Assembly: GCA_913057435.1 (NCBI GenBank)
Contig: CAJXNY010000011.1
Coordinates: forward strand, 53,491-117,490
Source: an uncultured Oceanospirillaceae bacterium
GTDB taxonomy: Bacteria; Pseudomonadota; Gammaproteobacteria; Pseudomonadales; Balneatricaceae
Length of the DNA: 64,000 nucleotides
Reading direction: 5' to 3'
In this document: positions 8,959 through 16,929 of the stretch, in pieces
Position numbering within the stretch: position 1 is the first letter of the stretch
Layout: each line of letters starts with the position of its first letter
Translations under genes and position numbers: made by a program
Notes under the pieces: model-generated
What the model was told of the DNA's origin: nothing
The model's input: only the letters and a program-made list of their open reading frames with translations
Database searches by the model: none

Positions 8959-9145
8959 GGAAATGCGCTGAGGTTGATGAGTAAGTCATTTGTTATCATG
9001 TGGTTAGCTAATGTTTGATACTTCACAACCTTTACACGCACCCAGGCCGATGTAATGCGCGCATACCCTTTGGTACTTTGAACCCTGTGTCATGCTGGTA
9101 TTTGCGCACCAGCTCCTAAAACAAAACAAATACAAAGAGGTCGAC

Positions 9146-10168
9146 ATGCGACTAACTCTCTGCAAACTGAAAAAACAGGTTATTTCCAGCTCTCTGGCTG
9201 TAGCGTTGGGTGTGGGTGCCATGGCTGCGTCTACTGCTCAGGCGGCGGAACACAACTGGCGTTTCGCTAACCTGTACACCCGTGGTACAGCGTTCGGTGA
9301 GGTTTACGGCAACCTGGCTTCGAACATCGAAGAGATGTCTGGCGGTCGCATCAAAGTTAAAATGATGTACGCAGGTGAAGGTGTTGATACTAAAGGTATC
9401 CTGGGCGCGGTGAAAACTGGTCTGATCACCATGGGCGCAACGTTCCAGCCAATGAACGCGGGTGAACTGCCTGCCGGTATCGTTGAAGTGGGTCTGCCAG
9501 GTGGCACCGCTGACGTAGGTAAGCTGAGCGTACTGTTCCACGAAAAAGGCTGGAACGAAGTTCTGACCAAAGCCTACGGCGAACAGGGCCTGCAGTACCT
9601 GGACCCATACGTTCAGCCACCGGTTTACCTGCTGACCAAGAAAGAAATCAAGACCATTGAAGACTTCAAAGGCCTGAAACTGCGTGCGCCAGGCGCTTAC
9701 GGCAAGTTCGTTCGTAACCTGGGTGCATCTCCAGTCTCTCTGACCTGGAGCGAGATCTACACGGGTCTGGCAACGGGCGTAATCGATGGTTCTATCGGTT
9801 CCAACCTGATCGACCACCGCGATGGCAACCACGCTGAAGTAGCAAAATTCATGTACCGTCTGCCACTGGCCGGCGCTCAGGTACTGCCAGTATTTGTTAA
9901 CCAGAAAGCCTGGAACAAACTGCCGAAGGATCTGCAGGCGATCGTACGTTCTGCAACATCTGTACACGCACGTGAGCAGATGACCAAGTCCCGTCTGTGG
10001 GAAGCGCAGGCGATTGCTGACATGGAAGCCAAAGGCATGAAATGGAGCCCGGTACCAAGCGCTGCTGATAAAGCTGCATGGACCAAAGCGGGTGAGTCCC
10101 TGTGGGACGAATACTCCAAACAGGACAAGTTCAGCAAAGAGCTGATCGCCATCCTGAAAGAACAGTAA
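9146..10168 (+). CDS. TRAP transporter substrate-binding protein, DctP family
   Basis: A 340-residue periplasmic solute-binding protein. Residues 1-32 form a signal peptide (basic start, hydrophobic core, cleavage near AQA). The central IEDFKGLKLRAPG carries the conserved Arg180 (precursor numbering) that salt-bridges the carboxylate or sulfonate of the ligand in this family. The ATG is chosen because an AAAGAGG ribosome site precedes it; the longer open frame would spoil the signal peptide. The ligand is not readable from sequence: glutarate, 5-aminovalerate or another omega-acid fits the neighbours, and TRAP plus UspA sets are also known for ectoine and taurine uptake. Confidence 0.93.
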   Translation: MRLTLCKLKKQVISSSLAVALGVGAMAASTAQAAEHNWRFANLYTRGTAFGEVYGNLASNIEEMSGGRIKVKMMYAGEGVDTKGILGAVKTGLITMGATFQPMNAGELPAGIVEVGLPGGTADVGKLSVLFHEKGWNEVLTKAYGEQGLQYLDPYVQPPVYLLTKKEIKTIEDFKGLKLRAPGAYGKFVRNLGASPVSLTWSEIYTGLATGVIDGSIGSNLIDHRDGNHAEVAKFMYRLPLAGAQVLPVFVNQKAWNKLPKDLQAIVRSATSVHAREQMTKSRLWEAQAIADMEAKGMKWSPVPSAADKAAWTKAGESLWDEYSKQDKFSKELIAILKEQ

Positions 10169-10184
10169 GCATCACTGTTTACTG

Positions 10185-10223
10185 AACAGCAACGGCTGGC
10201 TCTGCCAGCCGTTGCTGTTTTAG
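10185..10223 (+). terminator. Strong hairpin between dctP and dctQ (partial terminator)
   Basis: A perfect 16-bp stem (10185-10200 with 10204-10219) with a three-base loop is followed by a short T-run. In transporter operons such a hairpin lets the binding protein be made in excess over the membrane subunits, by partial termination or by protecting the 3' end. Confidence 0.75.
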
Positions 10224-10294
10224 CCCGGTGCCACTGCGGGTGGCCATATGGGTAAAGCCCTTCTCTTCCACCTGTCGAAGAAAGCTGAATAAGC

Positions 10295-10852
10295 ATGCTT
10301 ACATCAACTCTCAGACTCTATTGTTCAGGCGTCCAGTCGCTGGTCACGTTTCTCGGTAAAGGCATCTCTGTGCTGATGCCGATGATCGCACTGGTTATTG
10401 CATTCGAAGTTTTTGCACGTTATTTCCTGAACAAGCCCACTATCTGGGCCTACGACCTGTCGCTGTTTTTCTCTGGCTACCTGGCAGCGCTGGGTGGTGC
10501 ATACGCACAACAGCAGCGCGCCCATATCAACGTCGACATTCTGTACCTGTCCGTTTCAGCCAATACAAAACGCGTCTTTAATTTGTTCACCGGTTGTCTG
10601 GCGATTTTCTTTATGTCTGTTGTGATTATTGCGTCTTACCAGAAGTTTGGTGAAGCGCTGCAGTTTAATTACCGCCGTATGAGTGAGTGGGCACCGCCCA
10701 TGCACCATTTCTGGATGATGCTGATCGTCGCCGCTTCGCTGATTATTCTGCAGTTCCTCAGCGATATGATTAAAGATACTTACCACCTTATTACGGGTAC
10801 CGATCTGGTGCCGCAAGCGGATGAAGACGCGGAGGACGCTCATGGGAATTGA
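10295..10852 (+). CDS. TRAP transporter small permease subunit, DctQ family
   Basis: A 185-residue membrane protein with four predicted transmembrane helices, at about 18-40, 52-70, 92-115 and 134-156. FARYFLNKP after the first helix and WAYDLSLFFSGYLAALGGAYA are typical of DctQ. The tail is acidic. With DctM it forms the sodium-driven permease complex in the inner membrane. Its stop overlaps the start of the large subunit by 11 bases, indicating translational coupling. Confidence 0.92.
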   Translation: MLTSTLRLYCSGVQSLVTFLGKGISVLMPMIALVIAFEVFARYFLNKPTIWAYDLSLFFSGYLAALGGAYAQQQRAHINVDILYLSVSANTKRVFNLFTGCLAIFFMSVVIIASYQKFGEALQFNYRRMSEWAPPMHHFWMMLIVAASLIILQFLSDMIKDTYHLITGTDLVPQADEDAEDAHGN

Positions 10853-12158
10853 AGTACTGACGGGCATTCTGCTGCTCTGCATCCTGGTTTCATTTGCGCT
10901 GGGCGCACCGGTTGGCTTCGCGCTGGGCGGTATCGCCATGGCTGTGGGCTACATGACCTGGGGCGAGGGCATTTTCAATATCGTGCCCAGTACGTTTGAG
11001 TCGACCCTGTTCAGCTTTATCCTGCTGGCGATTCCGCTGTATATCTACATGGGCCAGTTGCTGACCCGTTCGGGTATCGGTGATGCCATGTTTAACGCCA
11101 GCCAGCTGGTGATCGGTCGGATTCGCGGCTCACTGGCCATCAGTGTCGTCGGCGTCTGCTCCATGATCGGTGCCATGGTCGGCATTATCGGTGCAGGCAT
11201 CATGACCTCCGGCAGTATTGCCCTGAAACCGATGCTGGAACGCGGTTACGACAAGCGGCTGGCACTGGGTGTGATCATGGCCGGTGGTGGTCTGGGTATT
11301 CTGATCCCGCCAAGCGTACCGATGATCATGTTCGCAGCATCGACTCAGAACTCAGTCGGCAAAATGTTTATTGCCGCCGTGGTACCCGCACTGATAACCA
11401 TCGTGTTGCTGGTGGCCTATATTATTATCAGCTGCAAAATTAACCCGGAACGCGCGCCACTGGGCACCGGTGCTGAAGCTAAAATGACGCCGAAGGAAAA
11501 GATGGAGACCCTGCGCAACGGACTGTTGTCTGTGCTGCTGATCTTCGCTGTACTGGGCAGTATTATCAGCGGTATTGCGACACCGACTGAGTCCGGTGCG
11601 ATCGGCGTGGTGGGTGCGCTGGTGCTGGCATTTTTCTTCAAGCGTTTCCGTTACGGGCTGATGAAAAGTGCCGGTATTGAAACGGCGATGCTGGTCAGTG
11701 TGGCGATGTGGATCATTCTGGGCGCGTCACTGTTCAGTAACTTCCATCTGCTGATGGGCATTCAGGATCTGATTGCCGACTTCACCAAAGGGCTGGATCT
11801 GCCGCCACTGGGTGTGGTGCTGCTGATGCAGCTGATGATGCTGTTGCTGGGCTTCATCATCGATGAGTTTATTATCGTCCTGATGTGTGCGCCGCTGTTT
11901 ACCCCGATTGTTGTGGATCTGGGCTTCGATCCGATCTGGTTCGGCATTCTGATGATTCTCAACATCGAAATCGCGGTACAGACACCGCCTTACGGCTTTG
12001 CGCTGTTCTACCTGAAAGGGATCGCCCCACCGGATGTCACGATGCTCGACATCTATAAATCGGTGACTCCGTTCATACTGCTCAAGCTGATGGTGCTGGT
12101 GCTCTGTCTGCTCTTCCCGGAAGTCGTAATGTGGCTACCAAATAAGGTCATGGGATAA
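10842..12158 (+). CDS. TRAP transporter large permease subunit, DctM family
   Basis: A 438-residue, very hydrophobic inner-membrane protein with about a dozen transmembrane segments. It carries the DctM landmarks LGILIPPSVPMIMFA and ATPTESGAIGVVGA. It is the main translocation subunit, coupling substrate entry to sodium. The ATG at 10842 (MGIEVLTG) has a GGAGG ribosome site inside the end of dctQ; the open frame extends a little further but would lack such a site. The UspA gene follows after four bases, so the four genes form one operon. Confidence 0.94.
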   Translation: MGIEVLTGILLLCILVSFALGAPVGFALGGIAMAVGYMTWGEGIFNIVPSTFESTLFSFILLAIPLYIYMGQLLTRSGIGDAMFNASQLVIGRIRGSLAISVVGVCSMIGAMVGIIGAGIMTSGSIALKPMLERGYDKRLALGVIMAGGGLGILIPPSVPMIMFAASTQNSVGKMFIAAVVPALITIVLLVAYIIISCKINPERAPLGTGAEAKMTPKEKMETLRNGLLSVLLIFAVLGSIISGIATPTESGAIGVVGALVLAFFFKRFRYGLMKSAGIETAMLVSVAMWIILGASLFSNFHLLMGIQDLIADFTKGLDLPPLGVVLLMQLMMLLLGFIIDEFIIVLMCAPLFTPIVVDLGFDPIWFGILMILNIEIAVQTPPYGFALFYLKGIAPPDVTMLDIYKSVTPFILLKLMVLVLCLLFPEVVMWLPNKVMG

Positions 12159-12162
12159 CGAA

Positions 12163-12603
12163 ATGTATAGCAATATCCTGATTCCAGTCGATCTGGAGCA
12201 TGTTGAAATGTTCCCCCGTGCGGTTGCTGTTGCTCGCCAGCTGTTTGGTGCAGATGGCGGTACTATCCACAGTTTGTATGTGGATACCAACCATGTTCAC
12301 AACACTATGTTTGGTCAGTACTCCAGTGAGATCGCGGATAAAGTCCGCCGCGATGTAAAGCACCGCGTGGCTGAAGTGTTTGAACAGAACGTACCCCAGG
12401 AGATGCGGGGCAGCTGCCATATCCGTAAAGGGGTGATCTACGATGAAATCCTGGAAGAAGAGCAGCGCCTTCAGCCGGATGTGATTCTGATTGCCGCCGG
12501 TAAGCCGGGTATCTCCAGCTACCTGCTGGGGTCCAATGCTGAGAAAGTATTGCGTCATGCCCAGGGTAATGTGTTTGTTATTCGTGATAACAAAACCTGG
12601 TAA
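12163..12603 (+). CDS. Universal stress protein (UspA family) linked to TRAP transporter
   Basis: A 146-residue single-domain UspA protein: N-terminal MYSNILIPVDLE and C-terminal LLGSNAEKVLRHA. In ATP-binding members the loop reads G-2x-G-9x-G-S. Here it is GKPGISSYLLGS, with only six residues between the second Gly and the GS, so nucleotide binding may be altered. In Halomonas the comparable TeaD binds ATP and modulates the TeaABC TRAP transporter, and a regulatory role on this transporter is the natural inference. It is the last gene of the operon. Confidence 0.88.
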   Translation: MYSNILIPVDLEHVEMFPRAVAVARQLFGADGGTIHSLYVDTNHVHNTMFGQYSSEIADKVRRDVKHRVAEVFEQNVPQEMRGSCHIRKGVIYDEILEEEQRLQPDVILIAAGKPGISSYLLGSNAEKVLRHAQGNVFVIRDNKTW

Positions 12604-12620
12604 GCACAACGTGATCTGAC

Positions 12621-12647
12621 AAAGGCAGCCTCGGCTGCCTTTTCTTT
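12621..12647 (+). terminator. Terminator of TRAP/UspA operon
   Basis: AAAGGCAGCC (12621-12630) pairs with GGCTGCCTTT (12633-12642), followed by a T-rich run. It lies 18 bases after the uspA stop. Confidence 0.85.
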
Positions 12648-12744
12648 TGCCTGGCGTTTTTCTGGATAGCCGCGTTGTCTCGTTCCCACGCTCTGAGGCT
12701 GTGAAAGAAATCGAGATGCGGTGAGTTTTACTAGAACCCCGTCT

Positions 12745-12762
12745 CTCCTGCGAAGGCAGGAG
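12745..12762. repeat. Palindromic interspersed-repeat remnant
   Basis: CTCCTGC, GAAG, GCAGGAG: a perfect inverted repeat inside non-coding sequence that also contains two copies of the motif CGTTCCCA (near 12680 and 12818). The style resembles short intergenic palindromic repeats scattered in many gammaproteobacterial genomes. Copy number elsewhere cannot be seen from this window. Confidence 0.45.
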
Positions 12763-12826
12763 TCCATAGCCGCCAGTGTCTGAGCTCCTTGCCATAGCAA
12801 GTTTCGAGCGCTGTGCTCGTTCCCAT

Positions 12827-12854
12827 AAAAAACGGGCCTCAATCTGAGGCCCGT
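12827..12854 (-). terminator. Terminator of lhgO
   Basis: On the minus strand ACGGGCCTCA (12845-12854) pairs with its complement at 12832-12841 around a three-base loop; the A-run at 12827-12832 supplies the U-tract. It lies 30 bases after the lhgO stop. Confidence 0.88.
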
Positions 12855-12883
12855 ATAAAGGAGGGTATATCGGGAGGGTAGAG

Positions 12884-14095
12884 TTACTTGCTCTGCTTGG
12901 CTTCCAGCTTGTCGCAGATGTAACCGCCAATCGGGATGGCGGAAGTGGCAGCCGGGGAGGGTGCATTACACACATGCAGGCTGCGTGAGCTTTCGGCGAA
13001 CAGGAAGTCATGTACCAGCGAGCCGTCTTTCATCACCGCCTGAGCACGGATACCGGCCGGGTAGGGCTGCAGGTCAGACAGTTTCAGCTTCGGACAGTAT
13101 TTCTGCACGGTTTTCAGGTAGCCCGGTTTCCACCAGGAATTCCAGGTTTCATTCAGGCCAACACGCAGGTTGGACTTCAGTACTTTCCAGAAGCCGGAGA
13201 AGGTCACCATATCCCAGATGTCTTTGCCGCTGACGTTGATCGCGCCGTAGCCTTCACGCTTCCAGCCTTGCACGGCGTTAGGGCCAACGGTCACGCTGCC
13301 GTCGATCATTCGAGTCAGGTGGACGCCCAGGAATGGCAGATCCGGGTCGGGGATCGGGTAGATCAGGTGTTTAACGATCTGATTATGTTCCGGGCCCAGC
13401 TGGTAGTACTCGCCACGGAACGGAATAATCTGAAAATCAGTCTCAATGCCCAGCATGCGGGTGGTGCGGTCTGCCATCAGGCCGGAACAGGTGATCAGGA
13501 AGCGCGCCTGGAACTGTTCGCTCTGGCCCTGACTCAGGGTATCGACGGTCACGCTGTCGGCTGTTTCACGCAGGCCAACGACTTCAGTGTTGAGGCGTGT
13601 TTTGCCGCCCAGCTGCTCAAAGCATTTCGCCATTGCGGTGGTCACCTGCTGGTAATCGACGATGCCGGTGTCATGCACCAGCATACCGCCGACGCCGACA
13701 ATGTCAGGCTCGCGTTCGTTGAGCTGCTGCTGGTCCAGCAGTTCTACGCTAATACCGTTGGTATGGCAGCGCTCGTACAGCGCCAGCATCCGTTCATGCT
13801 CCAGCGCGTTGGTGGCAACCAGCAGCTTGCCGCACTGGTCGTATTTGATGCCATTCTCGTCACAGAATTTGATCGTCGCCTGCACGCCTTCTTTACAGAA
13901 CTTCGCCTTCAGGCTGCCCGGTGCGTAGTACACACCCGCATGAATTACGCCACTGTTATGGCCGGTCTGGTGTTTCGCATACACCGACTCTTTCTCAATC
14001 AGCAGCACCGTTTTGTCCGGGTGACGCTGTTTCAGCTGCCATGCCGTAGACGCACCAACAATGCCGCCGCCGATAATCAGGTAATCGTAAATCAT
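12884..14095 (-). CDS. lhgO: L-2-hydroxyglutarate dehydrogenase/oxidase
   Basis: A 403-residue FAD-dependent oxidoreductase of the DadA/GlpD fold. The dinucleotide-binding motif GGGIVG is at 9-14, followed by HNSGVIHAGVYY, a signature of L-2-hydroxyglutarate oxidases, and the C-terminal PSPAATSAIPIGGYI that closes the FAD site. It oxidises L-2-hydroxyglutarate to 2-oxoglutarate and passes electrons to the membrane quinone pool. This is the step after GlaH in glutarate breakdown. Unlike the E. coli order csiD-lhgO-gabDTP, lhgO here stands alone, divergent from its own GntR regulator, with glaH in a separate unit 1 kb away. Confidence 0.95.
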   Translation of the reverse strand: MIYDYLIIGGGIVGASTAWQLKQRHPDKTVLLIEKESVYAKHQTGHNSGVIHAGVYYAPGSLKAKFCKEGVQATIKFCDENGIKYDQCGKLLVATNALEHERMLALYERCHTNGISVELLDQQQLNEREPDIVGVGGMLVHDTGIVDYQQVTTAMAKCFEQLGGKTRLNTEVVGLRETADSVTVDTLSQGQSEQFQARFLITCSGLMADRTTRMLGIETDFQIIPFRGEYYQLGPEHNQIVKHLIYPIPDPDLPFLGVHLTRMIDGSVTVGPNAVQGWKREGYGAINVSGKDIWDMVTFSGFWKVLKSNLRVGLNETWNSWWKPGYLKTVQKYCPKLKLSDLQPYPAGIRAQAVMKDGSLVHDFLFAESSRSLHVCNAPSPAATSAIPIGGYICDKLEAKQSK

Positions 14096-14187
14096 AGTGT
14101 TTATACACCGGGGTTCAGAGAGATCAGGGGTACAACACGGCGTCAGGGAGCGGTGCTGCAGTGGGCTGTGCTGGCCTGAATGCCAGC

Positions 14188-14221
14188 GACATAAATAATG
14201 TCGTCATTATGTATTTATGTC
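14188..14221. promoter_or_regulatory. Palindromic operator region between lhgO and GntR gene
   Basis: GACATAAAT (14188-14196) and ATTTATGTC (14213-14221) form a perfect 9-bp inverted repeat, with a further AATG/CATT pair inside it. Just downstream CAACGTT occurs twice in direct orientation. It lies in the 212-bp gap between divergent lhgO and the GntR gene, where a FadR-type repressor would be expected to bind. Confidence 0.6.
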
Positions 14222-14307
14222 AACGTTTGTTGACTCCAACGTTATTTAATTGTTCTGTCGTCTTCCAGTACACTGTCTTCCGACTCCACTACTTTGCAGA
14301 TTGCACC

Positions 14308-15006
14308 ATGACAGAACCCGGCCACAGCACCCTTGCTCCAGACAACGTCAGTTTTGGCACCCGAGTATTGAGTGCGCTCAAACATGACATTCTCAGCGGT
14401 TACTTTGAACCCGGTGAAAAGCTGAAGATGGCGCGGCTGAAAGAGCGTTATCAGATCGGTGTCAGTCCGCTGCGCGAAGCGCTGTCGCAGCTGATTGAGC
14501 AGCAGCTGGTGGTGGTTGAAAATCAGCGTGGCTTTACCGTGCATCCGATCTCAGCCAGCGAGATGAAGGATATTTATCACACCCGCGCCGAGATCGAAGT
14601 GCTCTGTCTGAATAAAGCCATTGAACTGGGGGATGACAGCTGGGAGGCCGGTATTCTGGCGGCGGATCATAAGGTGAAGCGTTCTGCGCATCTGCTGAAT
14701 AAAGCTAGCCCGGAGGATATTCAGCGCTGGGAGGTGATCCATCAGGGCTTTCATACCGCCATTGCCGCAGGCTGTGCATCGCCAACGCTAATGCATGTGC
14801 GGCGGGCACTGTATGAAAAAGCATCGCGCTATCGTAATGTCTGGCTGCAGGAGAATATGCTGGATGAGGCGGTGTTTGATGCTAATCAGAAAGAACATCA
14901 GGCATTGATTGATGCTGTGATGGAGCGAGACAGTGAAACGGCGGCCCGGCTGATGCGCCAGCATCTGCTGGAGCCGTATCTGGCGTTGAAAGACACCGCG
15001 CTCTGA
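14308..15006 (+). CDS. GntR (FadR subfamily) regulator, CsiR-like paralogue 1
   Basis: A 232-residue regulator. The winged helix at about 15-80 (GYFEPGEKLKMARLKERY, SPLREALSQLIEQQLV) is followed by an all-helical FCD effector domain (EMKDIYHTRAEIE, FHTAIAAGCASP, HQALIDAVMERD). FCD domains bind carboxylate ligands via a metal held by Asp/His residues. It is divergent from lhgO and closely resembles the second GntR protein at 16201, so the two are paralogues. Control of lhgO by an organic acid such as 2-hydroxyglutarate is inferred. The ATG is chosen over a longer open frame because it gives the same length as the paralogue. Confidence 0.9.
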   Translation: MTEPGHSTLAPDNVSFGTRVLSALKHDILSGYFEPGEKLKMARLKERYQIGVSPLREALSQLIEQQLVVVENQRGFTVHPISASEMKDIYHTRAEIEVLCLNKAIELGDDSWEAGILAADHKVKRSAHLLNKASPEDIQRWEVIHQGFHTAIAAGCASPTLMHVRRALYEKASRYRNVWLQENMLDEAVFDANQKEHQALIDAVMERDSETAARLMRQHLLEPYLALKDTAL

Positions 15007-15031
15007 GTCGCTGGCTCCACGCCCTGAACGT

Positions 15032-15062
15032 AAAAAGCCACCGCAACGGCGGTGGCTTTTTT
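15032..15062. terminator. Bidirectional terminator between GntR gene and glaH
   Basis: AAAAAGCCACCGC (15032-15044) pairs with GCGGTGGCTTTTT (15049-15061). A-run and T-run flank both sides, so it can stop transcripts from both convergent genes. Confidence 0.92.
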
Positions 15063-15077
15063 ATCTCAGCTGTTCGC

Positions 15078-16037
15078 TTACTGAGTTGGCTTGCGAACAG
15101 TTTTCTTATGCGTGAAGTAACCGCGCTGGCGCATCAGTTCACGGCGCAGACCTTCATGAGCGGTGAACTTGTCACGGCCATGCAACCAGAAATGGTTGTT
15201 GATCAGCAGGAAATTACCGGTTTCAACACGGATACCGTTGATGGCCGGGCTGTTCTCGATGGATTCGGACAGATCGGTCAGCCAGTTGCCTTCGTCAAAG
15301 TCGGCAGGCTGCACGAACTGGTCGATGTAAGACATGATCGGCTGGCCTTCTGCATCCAGATCAAATACCGGATGGAATACATCTGCTGCGACTTTCTTGC
15401 TTGGTGGCGCAGCCCAGCGCATTGCGCGGTAAGCCATCGGGCTGGTAGAGAACTTTTCCAGATCTTCCCAGTCATCCAGGTGCAGCAGCAGAGAGTTGCC
15501 ACCGTCCATGTTTTTCTCGTCGATCTTCAGCATCAGTACGTAATCAGTATCTTCCGGTACGTAAGTGCCATCGTTGTGCAGCTCCATTACGCGGTGTGGC
15601 TGGCGCAGGTAGCTGTCAGAGTTGTCTTCATTCTGTACCACGAAGCGGGCGTAGTACTGGCCGCTCATGGAATCGAAGTTGGAACGGCCGTAGCAATGGG
15701 CAATCGCGGTGGTGAACTTCACCATGTCTTCAGCCTGGGAAACATCATCCAGACCTTCAGGTTTGATCAGCAGTGCGCCGGTGTTGCGGTCCACCAGGGT
15801 GTCGATCAGCAGCGGCTGTAACTGGCCAGCACACAGGTCGTTGAGGATTTTGGCAACCCGGAACCGCAGGAAAGATTTGTATTCCAGCGCCTGTACCGGC
15901 CACTCAGCGGTTGCTGCCAGGAAAGCGTCAACCGTTGCTTTCGGGAAAGACAGCTCGATCAGGCGTTCAGGGCACTGCTCCGATGGCTTGATAGAAAATC
16001 CGGTGTACTGGGTGTCCAGGTTCACAATGCTGTTCAT
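15078..16037 (-). CDS. glaH: Glutarate 2-hydroxylase (CsiD family, Fe(II)/2-oxoglutarate dependent)
   Basis: A 319-residue non-haem iron dioxygenase. The iron ligands are recognisable as HND (His154, Asp156) and the distal His286 in WLHGRDKF; the nearby RRELMRQRG supplies the arginine that binds 2-oxoglutarate. It hydroxylates glutarate to L-2-hydroxyglutarate with O2, consuming 2-oxoglutarate and releasing succinate and CO2. LhgO then regenerates 2-oxoglutarate, so the pair oxidises glutarate without coenzyme A. It is divergent from the second GntR regulator and convergent with the first. Length and motifs match E. coli CsiD throughout. Confidence 0.95.
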   Translation of the reverse strand: MNSIVNLDTQYTGFSIKPSEQCPERLIELSFPKATVDAFLAATAEWPVQALEYKSFLRFRVAKILNDLCAGQLQPLLIDTLVDRNTGALLIKPEGLDDVSQAEDMVKFTTAIAHCYGRSNFDSMSGQYYARFVVQNEDNSDSYLRQPHRVMELHNDGTYVPEDTDYVLMLKIDEKNMDGGNSLLLHLDDWEDLEKFSTSPMAYRAMRWAAPPSKKVAADVFHPVFDLDAEGQPIMSYIDQFVQPADFDEGNWLTDLSESIENSPAINGIRVETGNFLLINNHFWLHGRDKFTAHEGLRRELMRQRGYFTHKKTVRKPTQ

Positions 16038-16097
16038 CTTCTTCTTATCCTTGGTGACAACGCTTCAAGATGAAATGGATAATATATTCAAAATTAA

Positions 16098-16132
16098 AAA
16101 ATATCTACATTTTTATAGTTTGTGGATTTTCT
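16098..16132. promoter_or_regulatory. Candidate GntR/CsiR operator between glaH and its regulator
   Basis: The AT-rich 163-bp gap holds, on the minus strand, ATGT-N5-TTTT (complement of 16098-16110) and, on the plus strand, TTGT-N5-TTCT (16120-16132). As I recall it, the E. coli CsiR (GlaR) half-site is TTGT/ATGT-N5-TTTT, so one half-site matches exactly and one has a single mismatch. Binding is inferred. Confidence 0.45.
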
Positions 16133-16200
16133 CTGCTGCATTGTCTCTGTCTTCCAGCCAGATATACTTCTCGCTGAACCCGTCAGGCAGAGCGCATAAC

Positions 16201-16896
16201 GTGAATACACTCACCCCGCACCCGAATGAACAACCCAGTCTGGCCCGTCAGGCTTACCGGCTGCTGAAGCAGGACATTATCAATGGCAGTCACAAGCCAG
16301 GCGATAAACTGCTGATGAGCCACCTGAAAGACCACTACGACATTGGTGCCGGGCCGATGCGCGAAGCGCTGTCCCAGCTGGTGGCAGAGCGGCTGGTGAC
16401 GGCGATCAGCCAGCGTGGCTTTCGGGTTGCGGAGATGTCGCTGGATGAGATGAAGGATATTTATGACGCCCGCGCTCACCTTGAAGCACTGATTGTGCGG
16501 CTGGCGATTGAGCGCGGTGATGAACAGTGGGAGGCGGACATTATCGGCAAAGCGCATACCCTGGCGCGGGTCGATGAGATCGATACCCCGGACGATATGC
16601 TCAATATCTGGGATGCCCGCCATAAGGCATTTCATGCGGCGGTGGCGGAAGGCTGTGGTTCTTCGAAACTGCTGGAGGTACGCAGCTCCCTGCTGGATCA
16701 GGCCGAGCGCTACCGTCAGGTATGGTTGCGGCACACGGTTTTTTCACAGTCAGCGCTGGAAGGTAAACGCCAGGAGCACCAGCAGCTGGTGGACGCGTTG
16801 CTGGCGCGCAATGCTGAGCAGGCCAGCGCCTTGATGTACAGCCACCTGATGACACCGGTGCCGATTATTACGGCGTTGCTGGATGCTCAGGCGTAA
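16201..16896 (+). CDS. GntR (FadR subfamily) regulator, likely CsiR/GlaR orthologue
   Basis: A 231-residue regulator with an N-terminal winged helix (KPGDKLLMSHLKDHYDIG, PMREALSQLVAERLV) and a C-terminal FCD domain (EMKDIYDARAHLE, FHAAVAEGCGSS, HQQLVDALLARN). It reads very like E. coli CsiR, the repressor of csiD that is released by glutarate, and is divergent from glaH. The GTG start is chosen because it gives the same length as the paralogue at 14308. The frame stays open far upstream, partly across glaH on the other strand, so other starts are possible. The ribosome site is weak. Confidence 0.85.
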   Translation: MNTLTPHPNEQPSLARQAYRLLKQDIINGSHKPGDKLLMSHLKDHYDIGAGPMREALSQLVAERLVTAISQRGFRVAEMSLDEMKDIYDARAHLEALIVRLAIERGDEQWEADIIGKAHTLARVDEIDTPDDMLNIWDARHKAFHAAVAEGCGSSKLLEVRSSLLDQAERYRQVWLRHTVFSQSALEGKRQEHQQLVDALLARNAEQASALMYSHLMTPVPIITALLDAQA

Positions 16897-16929
16897 CTGT
16901 CCTGGGGTCTGGTCGATAACAGCGGGGTT

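Larger units (their letters stand above)
8706..9145. other. 440-bp intergenic region: terminator, inverted repeat, transporter leader
   Basis: No gene is seen here. It holds the terminator of the aminotransferase transcript (8823-8851), an 8-bp inverted repeat at 8916-8923 and 8951-8958, and the promoter/leader region of the TRAP transporter. I could not identify a convincing sigma-70 or sigma-54 promoter by eye. Confidence 0.6.

Noticed and set aside
13010..14179. 389-residue open frame on the plus strand across lhgO
   Set aside because: It lies entirely antisense to the well-supported lhgO, has no ribosome site and no recognisable motif; long antisense frames are common in GC-rich genes.
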